Below are positions 10,354 to 18,850 of a stretch of 64,000 nt of DNA, one piece after another (position 1 is the stretch's first letter; every line of letters begins with the position of its first letter). Both the position numbers and the translations under genes were made by a program. The notes under the pieces are model-generated. The model saw nothing but the letters and a program-made list of their open reading frames with translations. It made no database searches and was not told where the DNA came from. This DNA comes from an uncultured Pelagibacteraceae bacterium. GTDB taxonomy: Bacteria; Pseudomonadota; Alphaproteobacteria; Pelagibacterales; Pelagibacteraceae. The DNA lies in contig CACFLJ010000002.1 in the NCBI GenBank assembly GCA_902567045.1, positions 1-64,000 on the forward strand. The letters run 5' to 3'.

Positions 10354-11061
10354 TTAAAATAATTTATCAGAAAGTATTTCTAAGATTTGATTTTCTGAAA
10401 AATTTTTTTTTCTATAAGGATCTGACTCTTTAATCTCATCTAAATTAAATTTTTTTGAAATATTAATATTTGAATTAATTCCAATTACATTTAGAGCATT
10501 GATTAATACCTCTGAAGATTTAATGAGATCTTCATAAAAAATAATCTGCACTCTTGATGGATTTTGTTCATAGATTTTTTGCCAAAAATCATAATAAGCA
10601 ATATAATCATTATAAATAACATGAATATTATTTTTTAACTCTTTTTTATCTTGGAGCAATTTAAAATTATAAAAGTAATTTGCAATAGATGTTACTCCTG
10701 AAATAGTTTTTTTTCTTATTATAATATGATTGGTACTCGGAAAATATTTACATAATTTATTTACATCACTTATATTATTTGCAGTAAGATCGTTTATAAG
10801 TGATTTTTTTAGATTTGGAATTAATGACTTGTCAGTGTACCATCTGAAATGTTTATGAGTTGGATGATTTTCTGCAGGATCAAATTGATTAATAAGATTT
10901 ATTTTCAATATAATTAAAATTGCTCTTAAATAATTGGTACCACTTCTTTCAATGCCATGATGTGCTATCCAATCATTTTTTACAAATAATTTTTTTATTG
11001 TTAATTTTTTTTTTGCAATGCTCCTAAAATATTTGTTTTTGTAAAAATTTTTTTGAACCAT
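10354..11061 (-). CDS. Sulfotransferase-like protein
   Basis: A 235-aa protein that resembles the PAPS-dependent sulfotransferase fold. Near residue 35 is 'HGIERSGTNYLRAIL', which matches the P-loop-like 5'-phosphosulfate loop (x-R-S-G-T/S). Near residue 168 is 'VQIIFYEDLIKS', the usual 'yEDL' segment at the end of the core. The acceptor cannot be deduced; surface sugar is possible given the neighbouring glmS and glmU genes. Base composition is even more AT-rich than its neighbours, and it breaks up a run of housekeeping genes, so it may be a recently gained surface-modification gene. Confidence in the fold is moderate. Confidence 0.6.
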   Translation of the reverse strand: MVQKNFYKNKYFRSIAKKKLTIKKLFVKNDWIAHHGIERSGTNYLRAILIILKINLINQFDPAENHPTHKHFRWYTDKSLIPNLKKSLINDLTANNISDVNKLCKYFPSTNHIIIRKKTISGVTSIANYFYNFKLLQDKKELKNNIHVIYNDYIAYYDFWQKIYEQNPSRVQIIFYEDLIKSSEVLINALNVIGINSNINISKKFNLDEIKESDPYRKKNFSENQILEILSDKLF

Positions 11062-11087
11062 GCAGAATATTATTAAATATTAATTAA

Positions 11088-12908
11088 CTATTCTACAGTA
11101 ACAGATTTTGCCAAATTTCTTGGTTTATCAATGTCATATCCTTTTTTTAAAGCTGAGTAAAAAGCTAGTTTTTGTAAAGGTATTGTCATTAAAAAAGGCA
11201 TTAAGTCTTCATCAAGACTATCAACTTCAATTTTTTCCCAAATATTCTCTGATGTTATTTCATCTTTATTTTTATTTGTAATCAACAAAACCTTAGCACC
11301 TCTTGCTATAACCTCCTGCATATTGGAGATTGTTTTTTTATAATGTTTATCTCTTGGGGCTAAGACAACAACGGGCATCCCCTCCTCAATTAATGCTAAA
11401 GGGCCATGTTTCATTTCTCCAGCTGGATATCCTTCGGCATGAACATAAGCCAACTCTTTAAGTTTTAATGCCCCCTCTAGTGCGATGGGAAATGAATAAC
11501 CTCTACCTAAAAACATTGATCCTTTGGCATCTGCAAAAACCTTAGCGATATTTAAGATCTTTTGGTCTACTTTAAGAGTTTTTTTAGCAGAATTAGATAA
11601 TTTTAGTAAATTTTTAAGCTTATATTTATATTCTTCTTTTGTAATAAAATTTTGGTCATGAGAAATTTTTAAAGATAGAATATACAAGACTAACATTTGA
11701 CCCATAAATGCTTTTGTAGATGCAACCCCTATTTCTTGACCACAATGAATTGGCAAAACTAAATCTGTATCTCTCGCTATTGAACTCTCTACGACATTCA
11801 CAACAGCACAAGTTTTCATTTTATTTTGTTTGCATAAATCCAAAGCTGCGTAGGTATCAGCTGTTTCACCTGACTGTGAAACAAAAATATAAAGACAATC
11901 TTTTTTAAATCTAACTTTTCGGTATCTAAATTCAGAAGCTATATCAACACTTACATCTAAGTTTGTACTTTGTTCCATCCAATACTTCGCAATTAAACAT
12001 GAGTGAAATGCTGTCCCACAACCAATGAGCATTACAGATTTTATAGAACTAGTTTTCCAAGGAAAGTTAAAAATATTAACTTGGTTATTATACTTATCAA
12101 TATACTCATTTATACAATCGCTAATGGTTGATGGTTGTTCATCAATTTCCTTTTCCATAAAATATTTATAATCACCTTTATTATAATCAATTTCATTTTT
12201 GGATAAATTCATCACTTTTTTATTTATATGAGATCCATCAATATCAAAAAATTCTATCTGATCTTTTTTTACAATACAAAATTCTCCATCCTCTAAATAA
12301 GAAATTTTATTAGTCATTGATTTTAAAGCATACGAGTCTGAACCGATATAATTCTCATTTGGACCATAGCCTACTGCAAGTGGAGAGCCTCTTTTTGCAC
12401 CAACCATTAAATCATTTTGATCTTTAAAAATAATTCCTAGAGCAAAACTTCCATGAAGTTTTTTTAGAACTTTAATTATAGTATTTTTTATTGAGTTTTT
12501 TTTTAAATAGTCTGTTACTAAGTGAGCGATTACCTCAGTATCTGTTTGTGATTTGAATACGTAACCTTTTTTTTCTAAAATCTTTTTTAATATTGTTGAA
12601 TTTTCAATAATTCCATTATGTACTACAGATACTTGTTCAGATGAATGTGGATGTGCATTAATTTTGCTGGGCTTACCATGTGTAGCCCATCTAACATGAC
12701 CAATGCCAATGTCTCCTTTAAGATTAAATTTAGAAATATCTTTTTCTAAAACATCAACTCTGCCTTCACATTTAACTTCATTTATATTTCCATTAACAAG
12801 TGTAGCTATGCCAGCGGAATCGTATCCTCTGTATTCAAGTTTCTTTAACGAGTTTACTATTCTACTTGAAACTTCTTTTGAACTTATTATTCCTATAATT
12901 CCACACAT
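11088..12908 (-). CDS. glmS: Glucosamine-6-phosphate synthase (isomerizing)
   Basis: Makes glucosamine 6-phosphate from fructose 6-phosphate and glutamine, the first step to UDP-GlcNAc. At 606 aa it is full length. The class II amidotransferase domain starts 'MCGIIGI' with nucleophile C2 and has 'RGYDSAGIA' and 'GHVRWATHG'. Two SIS sugar-isomerase domains follow, with 'SQSGETADTYAAL' and 'KELAYVHAEGYPAGEMKHGP'. The C-terminus 'PRNLAKSVTVE' is the family hallmark. It starts directly behind the stop of the GlmU-like gene, so the two form one UDP-GlcNAc operon. Confidence 0.97.
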   Translation of the reverse strand: MCGIIGIISSKEVSSRIVNSLKKLEYRGYDSAGIATLVNGNINEVKCEGRVDVLEKDISKFNLKGDIGIGHVRWATHGKPSKINAHPHSSEQVSVVHNGIIENSTILKKILEKKGYVFKSQTDTEVIAHLVTDYLKKNSIKNTIIKVLKKLHGSFALGIIFKDQNDLMVGAKRGSPLAVGYGPNENYIGSDSYALKSMTNKISYLEDGEFCIVKKDQIEFFDIDGSHINKKVMNLSKNEIDYNKGDYKYFMEKEIDEQPSTISDCINEYIDKYNNQVNIFNFPWKTSSIKSVMLIGCGTAFHSCLIAKYWMEQSTNLDVSVDIASEFRYRKVRFKKDCLYIFVSQSGETADTYAALDLCKQNKMKTCAVVNVVESSIARDTDLVLPIHCGQEIGVASTKAFMGQMLVLYILSLKISHDQNFITKEEYKYKLKNLLKLSNSAKKTLKVDQKILNIAKVFADAKGSMFLGRGYSFPIALEGALKLKELAYVHAEGYPAGEMKHGPLALIEEGMPVVVLAPRDKHYKKTISNMQEVIARGAKVLLITNKNKDEITSENIWEKIEVDSLDEDLMPFLMTIPLQKLAFYSALKKGYDIDKPRNLAKSVTVE

Positions 12909-13529
12909 TTACTTTTTTCTTTTATAATTTTTTTTTTCTATTTGATCGGCTCTAGTAAGTGCTAACGAGTTTTTTGAAACTTTTTTAGTTATAACCGATC
13001 CAGCTCCAATTATACTTTTTTTTTCAAGTTTAATTGGGGCAACTAGTGACGAATTAGAGCCTATAAAAACACCATCATCAATTATTGTATTATTTTTCTT
13101 AATGCCATCGTAATTACATGTAATTGTTCCTGCTCCAATATTAACTTTTTTTCCAATTTTAGTATCACCCACATATGATAGATGATTTATTTTTGAACTA
13201 TTTCCAACAATGCTTTTTTTTATTTCTACAAAATTTCCAATTTTTGATCCTGACTTAAGCACTGTTCCAGGCCTTAATCTCGCATATGGTCCAACATTTA
13301 CATTATTTTCAATTTTTACACCTTCTAAATGTGAGAAAGATAAAATTTTAACATTATCTCCTACTGATACGTTATCAGCAATTACCACATAAGGTTCTAT
13401 CGTTACATTTTTTCCAATTTTTGTGTTTTTAGAAAAAAAAACTGTATCAGGTGCAATCATTTTGACACCTTTTTTAAGAAATTTATTTCTTAACTTCAAT
13501 TGAATATTTATTAATTTTTTTTGTTTCAT
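12909..13529 (-). CDS. glmU: GlmU acetyltransferase domain, stand-alone
   Basis: A 206-aa protein that matches only the C-terminal half of bifunctional GlmU: the linker helix ('LRNKFLKKGVKMIAPDTV') and then a left-handed beta helix of hexapeptide repeats. This half acetylates glucosamine 1-phosphate. The catalytic site is intact: 'GPYARLRPGT', 'GNFVEIKKS', H116 in 'NHLSYVGD', and 'NIGAGTITCNYDG'. The N-terminal uridyltransferase domain is absent, and no frame upstream encodes it: the divergent gph gene begins only 69 nt away. The cut falls exactly at the domain boundary. It is coupled to glmS. Confidence 0.9.
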   Translation of the reverse strand: MKQKKLINIQLKLRNKFLKKGVKMIAPDTVFFSKNTKIGKNVTIEPYVVIADNVSVGDNVKILSFSHLEGVKIENNVNVGPYARLRPGTVLKSGSKIGNFVEIKKSIVGNSSKINHLSYVGDTKIGKKVNIGAGTITCNYDGIKKNNTIIDDGVFIGSNSSLVAPIKLEKKSIIGAGSVITKKVSKNSLALTRADQIEKKNYKRKK

Positions 13530-13597
13530 TTGATATTTTTATATATATGGGTATTAGTTTAATTAATTCACAATATATTTCTTAATAATACTTTTAA

Positions 13598-14263
13598 ATG
13601 ACACAAAAATTTACCATTCTTTTTGATCTAGATGGAACTTTGATTGATACAGCTCCAGATTTAATTCGTGCTCATAATCATGTTATGAAAAAATTTGGAT
13701 ATCCAACAAAAACTTTAGGTGAATTGAAAAATGCTGTTGGTAGAGGTGCAAAAGCAATGATGGCAAAAGCTAATGGTCAATGGAAATGGTTTGATGAAAA
13801 AATTCAAAACGAGATGACAAATGAATTTTTATCTTACTATGGAGAAAATATATTTTATGAAAGTAAGTTAATAAATGGAGTAAAGGAATTTTTAAATTGG
13901 TGTAAAAGAGAAAATATTTCTATGGCAGTATGCACTAATAAGACTGAACATTTAGCAGTTGATCTTTTAAAAAAAATTGGAATTTATGATTATTTTGAAT
14001 ATGTTGCTGGATACAATACTTTTGAATATTGTAAACCAGATCCAAGACATTTGACTACTATTATTAAAATTTTGGATGGTGACATAAATAAATCACTTAT
14101 GATTGGGGATAGTGAAACAGATGCAAACGCAGCTAAAGCCGCAGAAATTCCAATAATTTTGCTAAAATATGGATATACTGAAAAGAAATCTAGTGAAATA
14201 TATCATAATCACTTAGTTAAAGATTTCGTGGGTATTGAGAAAATTATAACTGAATATCTTTAA
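13598..14263 (+). CDS. gph: HAD-family phosphoglycolate phosphatase
   Basis: A 221-aa haloacid-dehalogenase phosphatase of the Gph type, which removes phosphate from 2-phosphoglycolate. Motif I is 'DLDGTLIDTAPDL' with nucleophile D10 and acid/base D12. Motif II is 'AVCTNKTEHLA', the lysine lies in 'YCKPDPRHL', and motif IV is 'MIGDSETDANAAK'. The helical cap sits between motifs I and II. HAD substrates are hard to predict, so another small phosphoester is possible. It is divergent from the glmU-like gene and followed 53 nt later by prpD. Confidence 0.87.
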   Translation: MTQKFTILFDLDGTLIDTAPDLIRAHNHVMKKFGYPTKTLGELKNAVGRGAKAMMAKANGQWKWFDEKIQNEMTNEFLSYYGENIFYESKLINGVKEFLNWCKRENISMAVCTNKTEHLAVDLLKKIGIYDYFEYVAGYNTFEYCKPDPRHLTTIIKILDGDINKSLMIGDSETDANAAKAAEIPIILLKYGYTEKKSSEIYHNHLVKDFVGIEKIITEYL

Positions 14264-14306
14264 TATTGATTAATTTATTTTAACTATTAAAACAAATTCA
14301 TAAGTT

Positions 14307-14311
14307 AGGAG
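14307..14311 (+). promoter_or_regulatory. Shine-Dalgarno for TTG-started prpD
   Basis: AGGAG lies 5 nt before the TTG at 14317 and 8 nt before a second TTG at 14320. No ATG is available nearby in frame, so this site fixes the start of prpD at one of the two TTG codons. Confidence 0.7.
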
Positions 14312-14316
14312 ACATT

Positions 14317-15819
14317 TTGTTGTTAAACAATATTAAAGTATACCCATCGAAAATAAATCTTCCAAAGAAGAAACAGCTTGCATGGAAAATTGCAGAAATT
14401 GCAAGTGATAATTCAAAGTTAAATAAAGATGCAATAGATATGGTTATCAATAGAATAATTGATAATGCGTCGGTTGCTATTGCCTCGTTAAACAGAAAAC
14501 CGGTTATATCTGCAAGAGAAATGGCTAAAGGTCATTTAAGAAAGTCAGGATCAACAGTTTTTGGAATTAATTCTAAAGTGAAATTTGATCCTGAATGGGC
14601 AGCCTGGGCAAATGGAACGGCAGTTAGAGAATTAGACTTTCATGATACTTTTCTGGCAGCTGACTATAGTCATCCAGGTGACAATATTCCTCCAATCTTA
14701 GCCGTTGGGGAAAAACTTAAAAAAAGTGGATTGGATCTTTTAAGAGGAATTATTACTGCTTATGAAGTTCAAGTAAACTTAGTAAAAGGAATTTGTCTTC
14801 ATAAACATAAAATTGATCACATTGCACATTTAGGACCAAGCGTTGCAGCAGGAATAGGTTCAATGCTAAAACTACATACTGAAACTATTTATCAAGCAGT
14901 TCAACAAGCTCTTCATGTTTCAATTTCAACACGTCAATCAAGAAAGGGTGAAATTTCAAGTTGGAAAGCATACGCGCCTGCTCATGCTGGTAAATTAGCG
15001 ATAGAAGCAGTTGATAGAGCAATGAGAGGCGAAGGTGCTCCTAGTCCTATATATGAAGGCGAAGACAGTGTTATTGCAAGAATTTTAGACGGAAAGAACG
15101 CAAAATATTATGTTCCTTTGCCAAAAAAAAATGAGCCTAAAAAAGCTATTTTAGAAACATACACAAAAGAATACTCAGCAGAATATCAAGCGCAAGCACT
15201 CATTGATATTGGTAAAAAATTAAATAAAAAAATTTCAAATTTAAATAATATTAAAAAAATTGATATTTTTACTAGCCATCATACACATTTTGTAATTGGT
15301 ACTGGGGCAAATGATCCACAAAAGATGGATCCAAATGCTTCTAGAGAAACATTAGATCACTCAATAATGTATATTTTTGCTGTAGCTTTAGAAGATGCTG
15401 ATTGGCATCATATAAAGTCTTATACAAAATCAAGAGCCAATAGAAAAAGTACTATTAAAATATGGAAATCAATAACAACCCATGAAGATAAGAAATGGAC
15501 AAAAAAATATCATCATCCTGATCCAAAAAAGAAATCATTTGGTGCAAAAGTTGTTATCACTTTAAATAATGGTAAAAAAGTATCTGAAGAACTAGAAAGA
15601 GCTGATGCACATCCGTATGGAGCTAGACCTTTTGAAAGAAAAAATTACATTAAAAAATTTCTAACTTTAACTAATAATATTATTTCAAAAAAAGAAAGTA
15701 ATAGATTTTTAAAAACTGTGCAAAAATTAAAAAAATTGAAAAAAGGTAATCTTAATAAATTAAATATTGAAGTGAGTAGAAAATATTTAAAAAATAATTA
15801 TCGAAGAGGTATTTTTTAA
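14317..15819 (+). CDS. prpD: MmgE/PrpD family 2-methylcitrate dehydratase
   Basis: A 500-aa MmgE/PrpD-family protein. PrpD dehydrates 2-methylcitrate to 2-methylaconitate in propionate breakdown. Family segments are visible: '[20 protein letters not shown]', '[15 protein letters not shown]', '[14 protein letters not shown]' and '[12 protein letters not shown]'. The start is an unusual TTG (14317 or 14320) behind a clear AGGAG. The stop is directly followed by the prpB ATG, and prpC follows with a one-base overlap, so it belongs to a three-gene methylcitrate operon. The neighbouring genes, more than the family alone, point to methylcitrate as substrate. Confidence 0.93.
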   Translation: MLLNNIKVYPSKINLPKKKQLAWKIAEIASDNSKLNKDAIDMVINRIIDNASVAIASLNRKPVISAREMAKGHLRKSGSTVFGINSKVKFDPEWAAWANGTAVRELDFHDTFLAADYSHPGDNIPPILAVGEKLKKSGLDLLRGIITAYEVQVNLVKGICLHKHKIDHIAHLGPSVAAGIGSMLKLHTETIYQAVQQALHVSISTRQSRKGEISSWKAYAPAHAGKLAIEAVDRAMRGEGAPSPIYEGEDSVIARILDGKNAKYYVPLPKKNEPKKAILETYTKEYSAEYQAQALIDIGKKLNKKISNLNNIKKIDIFTSHHTHFVIGTGANDPQKMDPNASRETLDHSIMYIFAVALEDADWHHIKSYTKSRANRKSTIKIWKSITTHEDKKWTKKYHHPDPKKKSFGAKVVITLNNGKKVSEELERADAHPYGARPFERKNYIKKFLTLTNNIISKKESNRFLKTVQKLKKLKKGNLNKLNIEVSRKYLKNNYRRGIF

Positions 15820-16716
15820 ATGCATTTTGTTGAAAAAGATTTGGCTCAAAAAAGAATTGACTTAGATACTAAACTTAAATCTAACAAAATTCTAAGGGTG
15901 CCTGGTGCTTACAATCCATTAACTGCAAAATTAATTGAAGAAATTGGTTATGATGCGGTCTATGTATCAGGTGGGGTTATGGCAAATGATTTGGGATTTC
16001 CAGATATTGGTTTAACAACTCTGCAAGATGTAAGCACAAGATCTTATTTAATTTCTAGAGTAACAAATCTTCCAACAATTGTTGATATTGATACTGGATT
16101 TAAATCATGCAAAGAGACAATTGGGACATTTGAAGAATTTGGAGTTGCTGCTGTTCATTTGGAAGATCAAATTGAACAGAAAAGATGTGGCCATTTGGAT
16201 AACAAAGAACTTATCTCAAAAGAGAAAATGGTTGATAAGATAAAAGAATGTGTGAGCGCTAGAAAAGATAAAAATTTTAAGATTATAGCAAGATCCGATG
16301 CAAATAGTGTGGAAGGAATAGATAGCATGTTAGACAGATGCAAAGCATATGTTGATGCTGGGGCTGAAGTAATATTCCCAGAAGCTTTAAAAGATGAAAA
16401 AGAATTTGAATTAGTGAGAAAGTCTCTAGATTGTTATCTCTTAGCTAATATGACTGAATTTGGTAAATCCAAATTACTTGATTATAAACAACTTCAAGAC
16501 TTAGGATATAATATAGTCATTTATCCAGTTTCCACTCAAAGATTGGCAATGAAAAATGTGGAAGATGGTTTGCGTGCCATTTTTGCTGATGGACATCAAA
16601 ACAATATTATTGATAAAATGCAGACGCGGAAAAGGTTATATGATCTTGTAGAATATGAGAAATACAATTCTTTAGACGAAAAAATTTATAATTTTAAGAC
16701 AGACGGACACGAATAA
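15820..16716 (+). CDS. prpB: 2-methylisocitrate lyase
   Basis: Isocitrate-lyase-superfamily enzyme that splits 2-methylisocitrate into pyruvate and succinate. At 298 aa it has the short PrpB length, not that of AceA. The catalytic loop is 'KRCGH' at residues 121-125 with C123. 'VDIDTGF' near 88 and 'HLEDQ' at 113-117 carry metal ligands, and 'RSDANSVEG' follows near 157. The start codon directly follows the prpD stop, and its TAA shares a base with the prpC ATG. It could act on a related malate-like lyase substrate, but the operon favours methylisocitrate. Confidence 0.93.
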   Translation: MHFVEKDLAQKRIDLDTKLKSNKILRVPGAYNPLTAKLIEEIGYDAVYVSGGVMANDLGFPDIGLTTLQDVSTRSYLISRVTNLPTIVDIDTGFKSCKETIGTFEEFGVAAVHLEDQIEQKRCGHLDNKELISKEKMVDKIKECVSARKDKNFKIIARSDANSVEGIDSMLDRCKAYVDAGAEVIFPEALKDEKEFELVRKSLDCYLLANMTEFGKSKLLDYKQLQDLGYNIVIYPVSTQRLAMKNVEDGLRAIFADGHQNNIIDKMQTRKRLYDLVEYEKYNSLDEKIYNFKTDGHE

Positions 16717-17840
16717 TGAGTGATGAAATCAAAAAAGGGCTACTAGGGATTGTCGTTGACGAAACAGAAGTTTCCAAAGTTATGCCTGAAATCAACTCTT
16801 TAACTTATAGAGGTTATGCTGCTCAAGATCTATGTGCAAAATGTAAATTCGAAGAAGTGGCTTATCTCATTTTAAATGGTGAGCTTCCAAGTAAAAAACA
16901 ATTAAAAAAATTTGAAAAAGAAGAGAGAAAAGAAAGAAAATTATCTAAAACATTATTAGATGATATCAAAAAATTTCCTAAAAAAGCTCACCCGATGGAT
17001 GTTGCTAGAACAGCAGTAAGTATTATGGGATTAGAGGATAAAGAAACAAAAGATAATTCACCAGCAGCTAATATGAGAAAAGTAATGAGAATTTTCGCAA
17101 AAACACCAGTTGCTTTAGCTGCATTTTATAGAGCTAGAAAAGGAAAAAAAATTATTGCACCAAAAAAAAACCTTTCATTTTCTGAAAACTTTTTTTATAT
17201 GTGTTTTGGCAAAGTACCAAACAAAGATATAGTTAAGGCCTTTGATGTATCTTTAATCTTATATGCAGAACATAGTTTTAATGTTTCAACTTTTACAGCC
17301 AGAACCATAACAAGTAGTTTGTCTGACATTCATGGAGCAATTACTGGTGCTATAGCAAGCTTGAAAGGCCCTCTTCACGGAGGAGCGAATGAAGAAGTCA
17401 TGCATATGATGAATAAAATCAAAAAACCAGAGAATGCACTTAAATGGATAAATAAAGCTATAGATAATAAAAATGTTGTTATGGGATTTGGCCATAGAGT
17501 TTATAAAAGTGGAGATTCAAGAGTTCCTACAATGAGAGAATATTTTGGAAAAGTTGCTAAAATCAAAAAAGATAAAAAATTTGAAAGAATTTACGACATT
17601 GTTGAAAAAGTGATGATAGACAGGAAAAATATTCATCCAAATGTAGACTATCCTACTGGGCCTACTTATCACTTAATGGGATTTGATACTGATTTCTTCA
17701 CACCAATTTTTGTAATTTCAAGAATTACAGGTTGGTCAGCTCATATAATCGAACAACATGCTGCAAATAAATTAATCAGACCTTTAGCAAGCTATAAAGG
17801 TAGCAATCATCGTAAAGTTCTTCAATTAAATCAAAGATAA
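16716..17840 (+). CDS. prpC: 2-methylcitrate synthase
   Basis: Condenses propionyl-CoA with oxaloacetate. At 374 aa it is shorter than typical Gram-negative citrate synthase (about 430), as expected for PrpC and the short citrate-synthase type. Active-site segments are 'GPLHGGANEEV' and 'MGFGHRVYKSGDSR' with the catalytic histidines, and 'ADQLIRPLASY' is replaced by 'AANKLIRPLASYKG' near the end. Together with prpD and prpB it forms a compact methylcitrate cycle. No acyl-CoA ligase (prpE) or regulator (prpR) is in the operon. It is convergent with nrdB, with a 2-nt gap between the stops. Confidence 0.94.
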   Translation: MSDEIKKGLLGIVVDETEVSKVMPEINSLTYRGYAAQDLCAKCKFEEVAYLILNGELPSKKQLKKFEKEERKERKLSKTLLDDIKKFPKKAHPMDVARTAVSIMGLEDKETKDNSPAANMRKVMRIFAKTPVALAAFYRARKGKKIIAPKKNLSFSENFFYMCFGKVPNKDIVKAFDVSLILYAEHSFNVSTFTARTITSSLSDIHGAITGAIASLKGPLHGGANEEVMHMMNKIKKPENALKWINKAIDNKNVVMGFGHRVYKSGDSRVPTMREYFGKVAKIKKDKKFERIYDIVEKVMIDRKNIHPNVDYPTGPTYHLMGFDTDFFTPIFVISRITGWSAHIIEQHAANKLIRPLASYKGSNHRKVLQLNQR

Positions 17841-17842
17841 TC

Positions 17843-18850
17843 TTAAGAAAAAGCTTCTGTCCAAGATCCTCTTGTAGATGCTTTAGAATATTCAGTGGCT
17901 CTACCTTCAAAGAAGTTCATATGCTCTACTGCATTTAACATAGTATCAAGCCATGTTAATGGATTTTTTTGAACATCATAAATAGGTTCTAAACCTAGTT
18001 GGTCCAGCCTTCTATTTGCAATGAATCTTATATATTCTTTAACTTCTTTAGCAGTTAATCCTTCCATTGGTCCCATTTCAAATGCTAGATCAATAAATGA
18101 ATCTTCATGCTCAACGATTGTTCTGCACGCTTCATAAAGTTCTTTTTTAAGTTTTGGTGTCCAAATTTCTGGATTTTCTTTAATAAATTCCTTAAAAATT
18201 CTAATCATTGAGTTACAATGAAGTGTTTCATCTCTTACTGACCAAGTAACAATTTGGCCCATTCCCTTCATTTTATTGTGTCTTGGAAAATTTAGTAAGA
18301 TAGCAAAACTTGCAAATAACTGCAAACCTTCAGTAAATGCACTAAATACTGCAACAGTTTTTGCAATATCTTCTTTTGAATTTACATTGAAGTTTTGCAT
18401 GTAATCATATTTGTCTTTCATCTCTTTATACTTCATGAAAGCTGAGTATTCAGACTCGGGCATTCCAATTGTATCTAAAAGATGTGAATACGCTGCAACA
18501 TGAACAGTTTCCATTGAAGCGAATGCAGTCATCATCATTAAAACCTCAGTTGGTTTAAATACAGTTGTGTAATGTCTCAAGTAACAGTTATTAACTTCAA
18601 CATCTGCTTGTGTAAAAAATCTAAAAATCTGAGTTAATAAATTTTTTTCAGGTTGAGATAAATTTTTTTGCCAATCTCTCACATCGTCACCCAACGGAAC
18701 TTCCTCAGGTAACCAATGAATTCTTTGTTGAGTTAACCATGCATCATAACACCATGGATATCTAAAAGGTTTGTATACTGGATTCTCAACTAATAGGCCC
18801 ATTTTTTTTGGTTGAATTATTTCTTTATTAATTTTTTCTGCTACTGACAC
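17843..18850 (-). CDS. nrdB: Ribonucleotide reductase class Ia, beta subunit
   Basis: R2 subunit carrying the diiron centre and tyrosyl radical. 'METVHVAAYSHL' gives the iron ligands E and H and, four residues after the His, the radical Tyr. 'TEGLQLFAS' and 'RDETLHCN' give the remaining ligands. So this is a tyrosyl-radical class I enzyme, not the Tyr-less class Ic. I place the start at GTG 18850 because GAGGAG (18859-18864) lies 8 nt ahead of it. The earlier GTG at 18859 overlaps that site. Length is then 335 aa. It overlaps nrdA by 10 bases. Confidence 0.95.
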   Translation of the reverse strand: MSVAEKINKEIIQPKKMGLLVENPVYKPFRYPWCYDAWLTQQRIHWLPEEVPLGDDVRDWQKNLSQPEKNLLTQIFRFFTQADVEVNNCYLRHYTTVFKPTEVLMMMTAFASMETVHVAAYSHLLDTIGMPESEYSAFMKYKEMKDKYDYMQNFNVNSKEDIAKTVAVFSAFTEGLQLFASFAILLNFPRHNKMKGMGQIVTWSVRDETLHCNSMIRIFKEFIKENPEIWTPKLKKELYEACRTIVEHEDSFIDLAFEMGPMEGLTAKEVKEYIRFIANRRLDQLGLEPIYDVQKNPLTWLDTMLNAVEHMNFFEGRATEYSKASTRGSWTEAFS

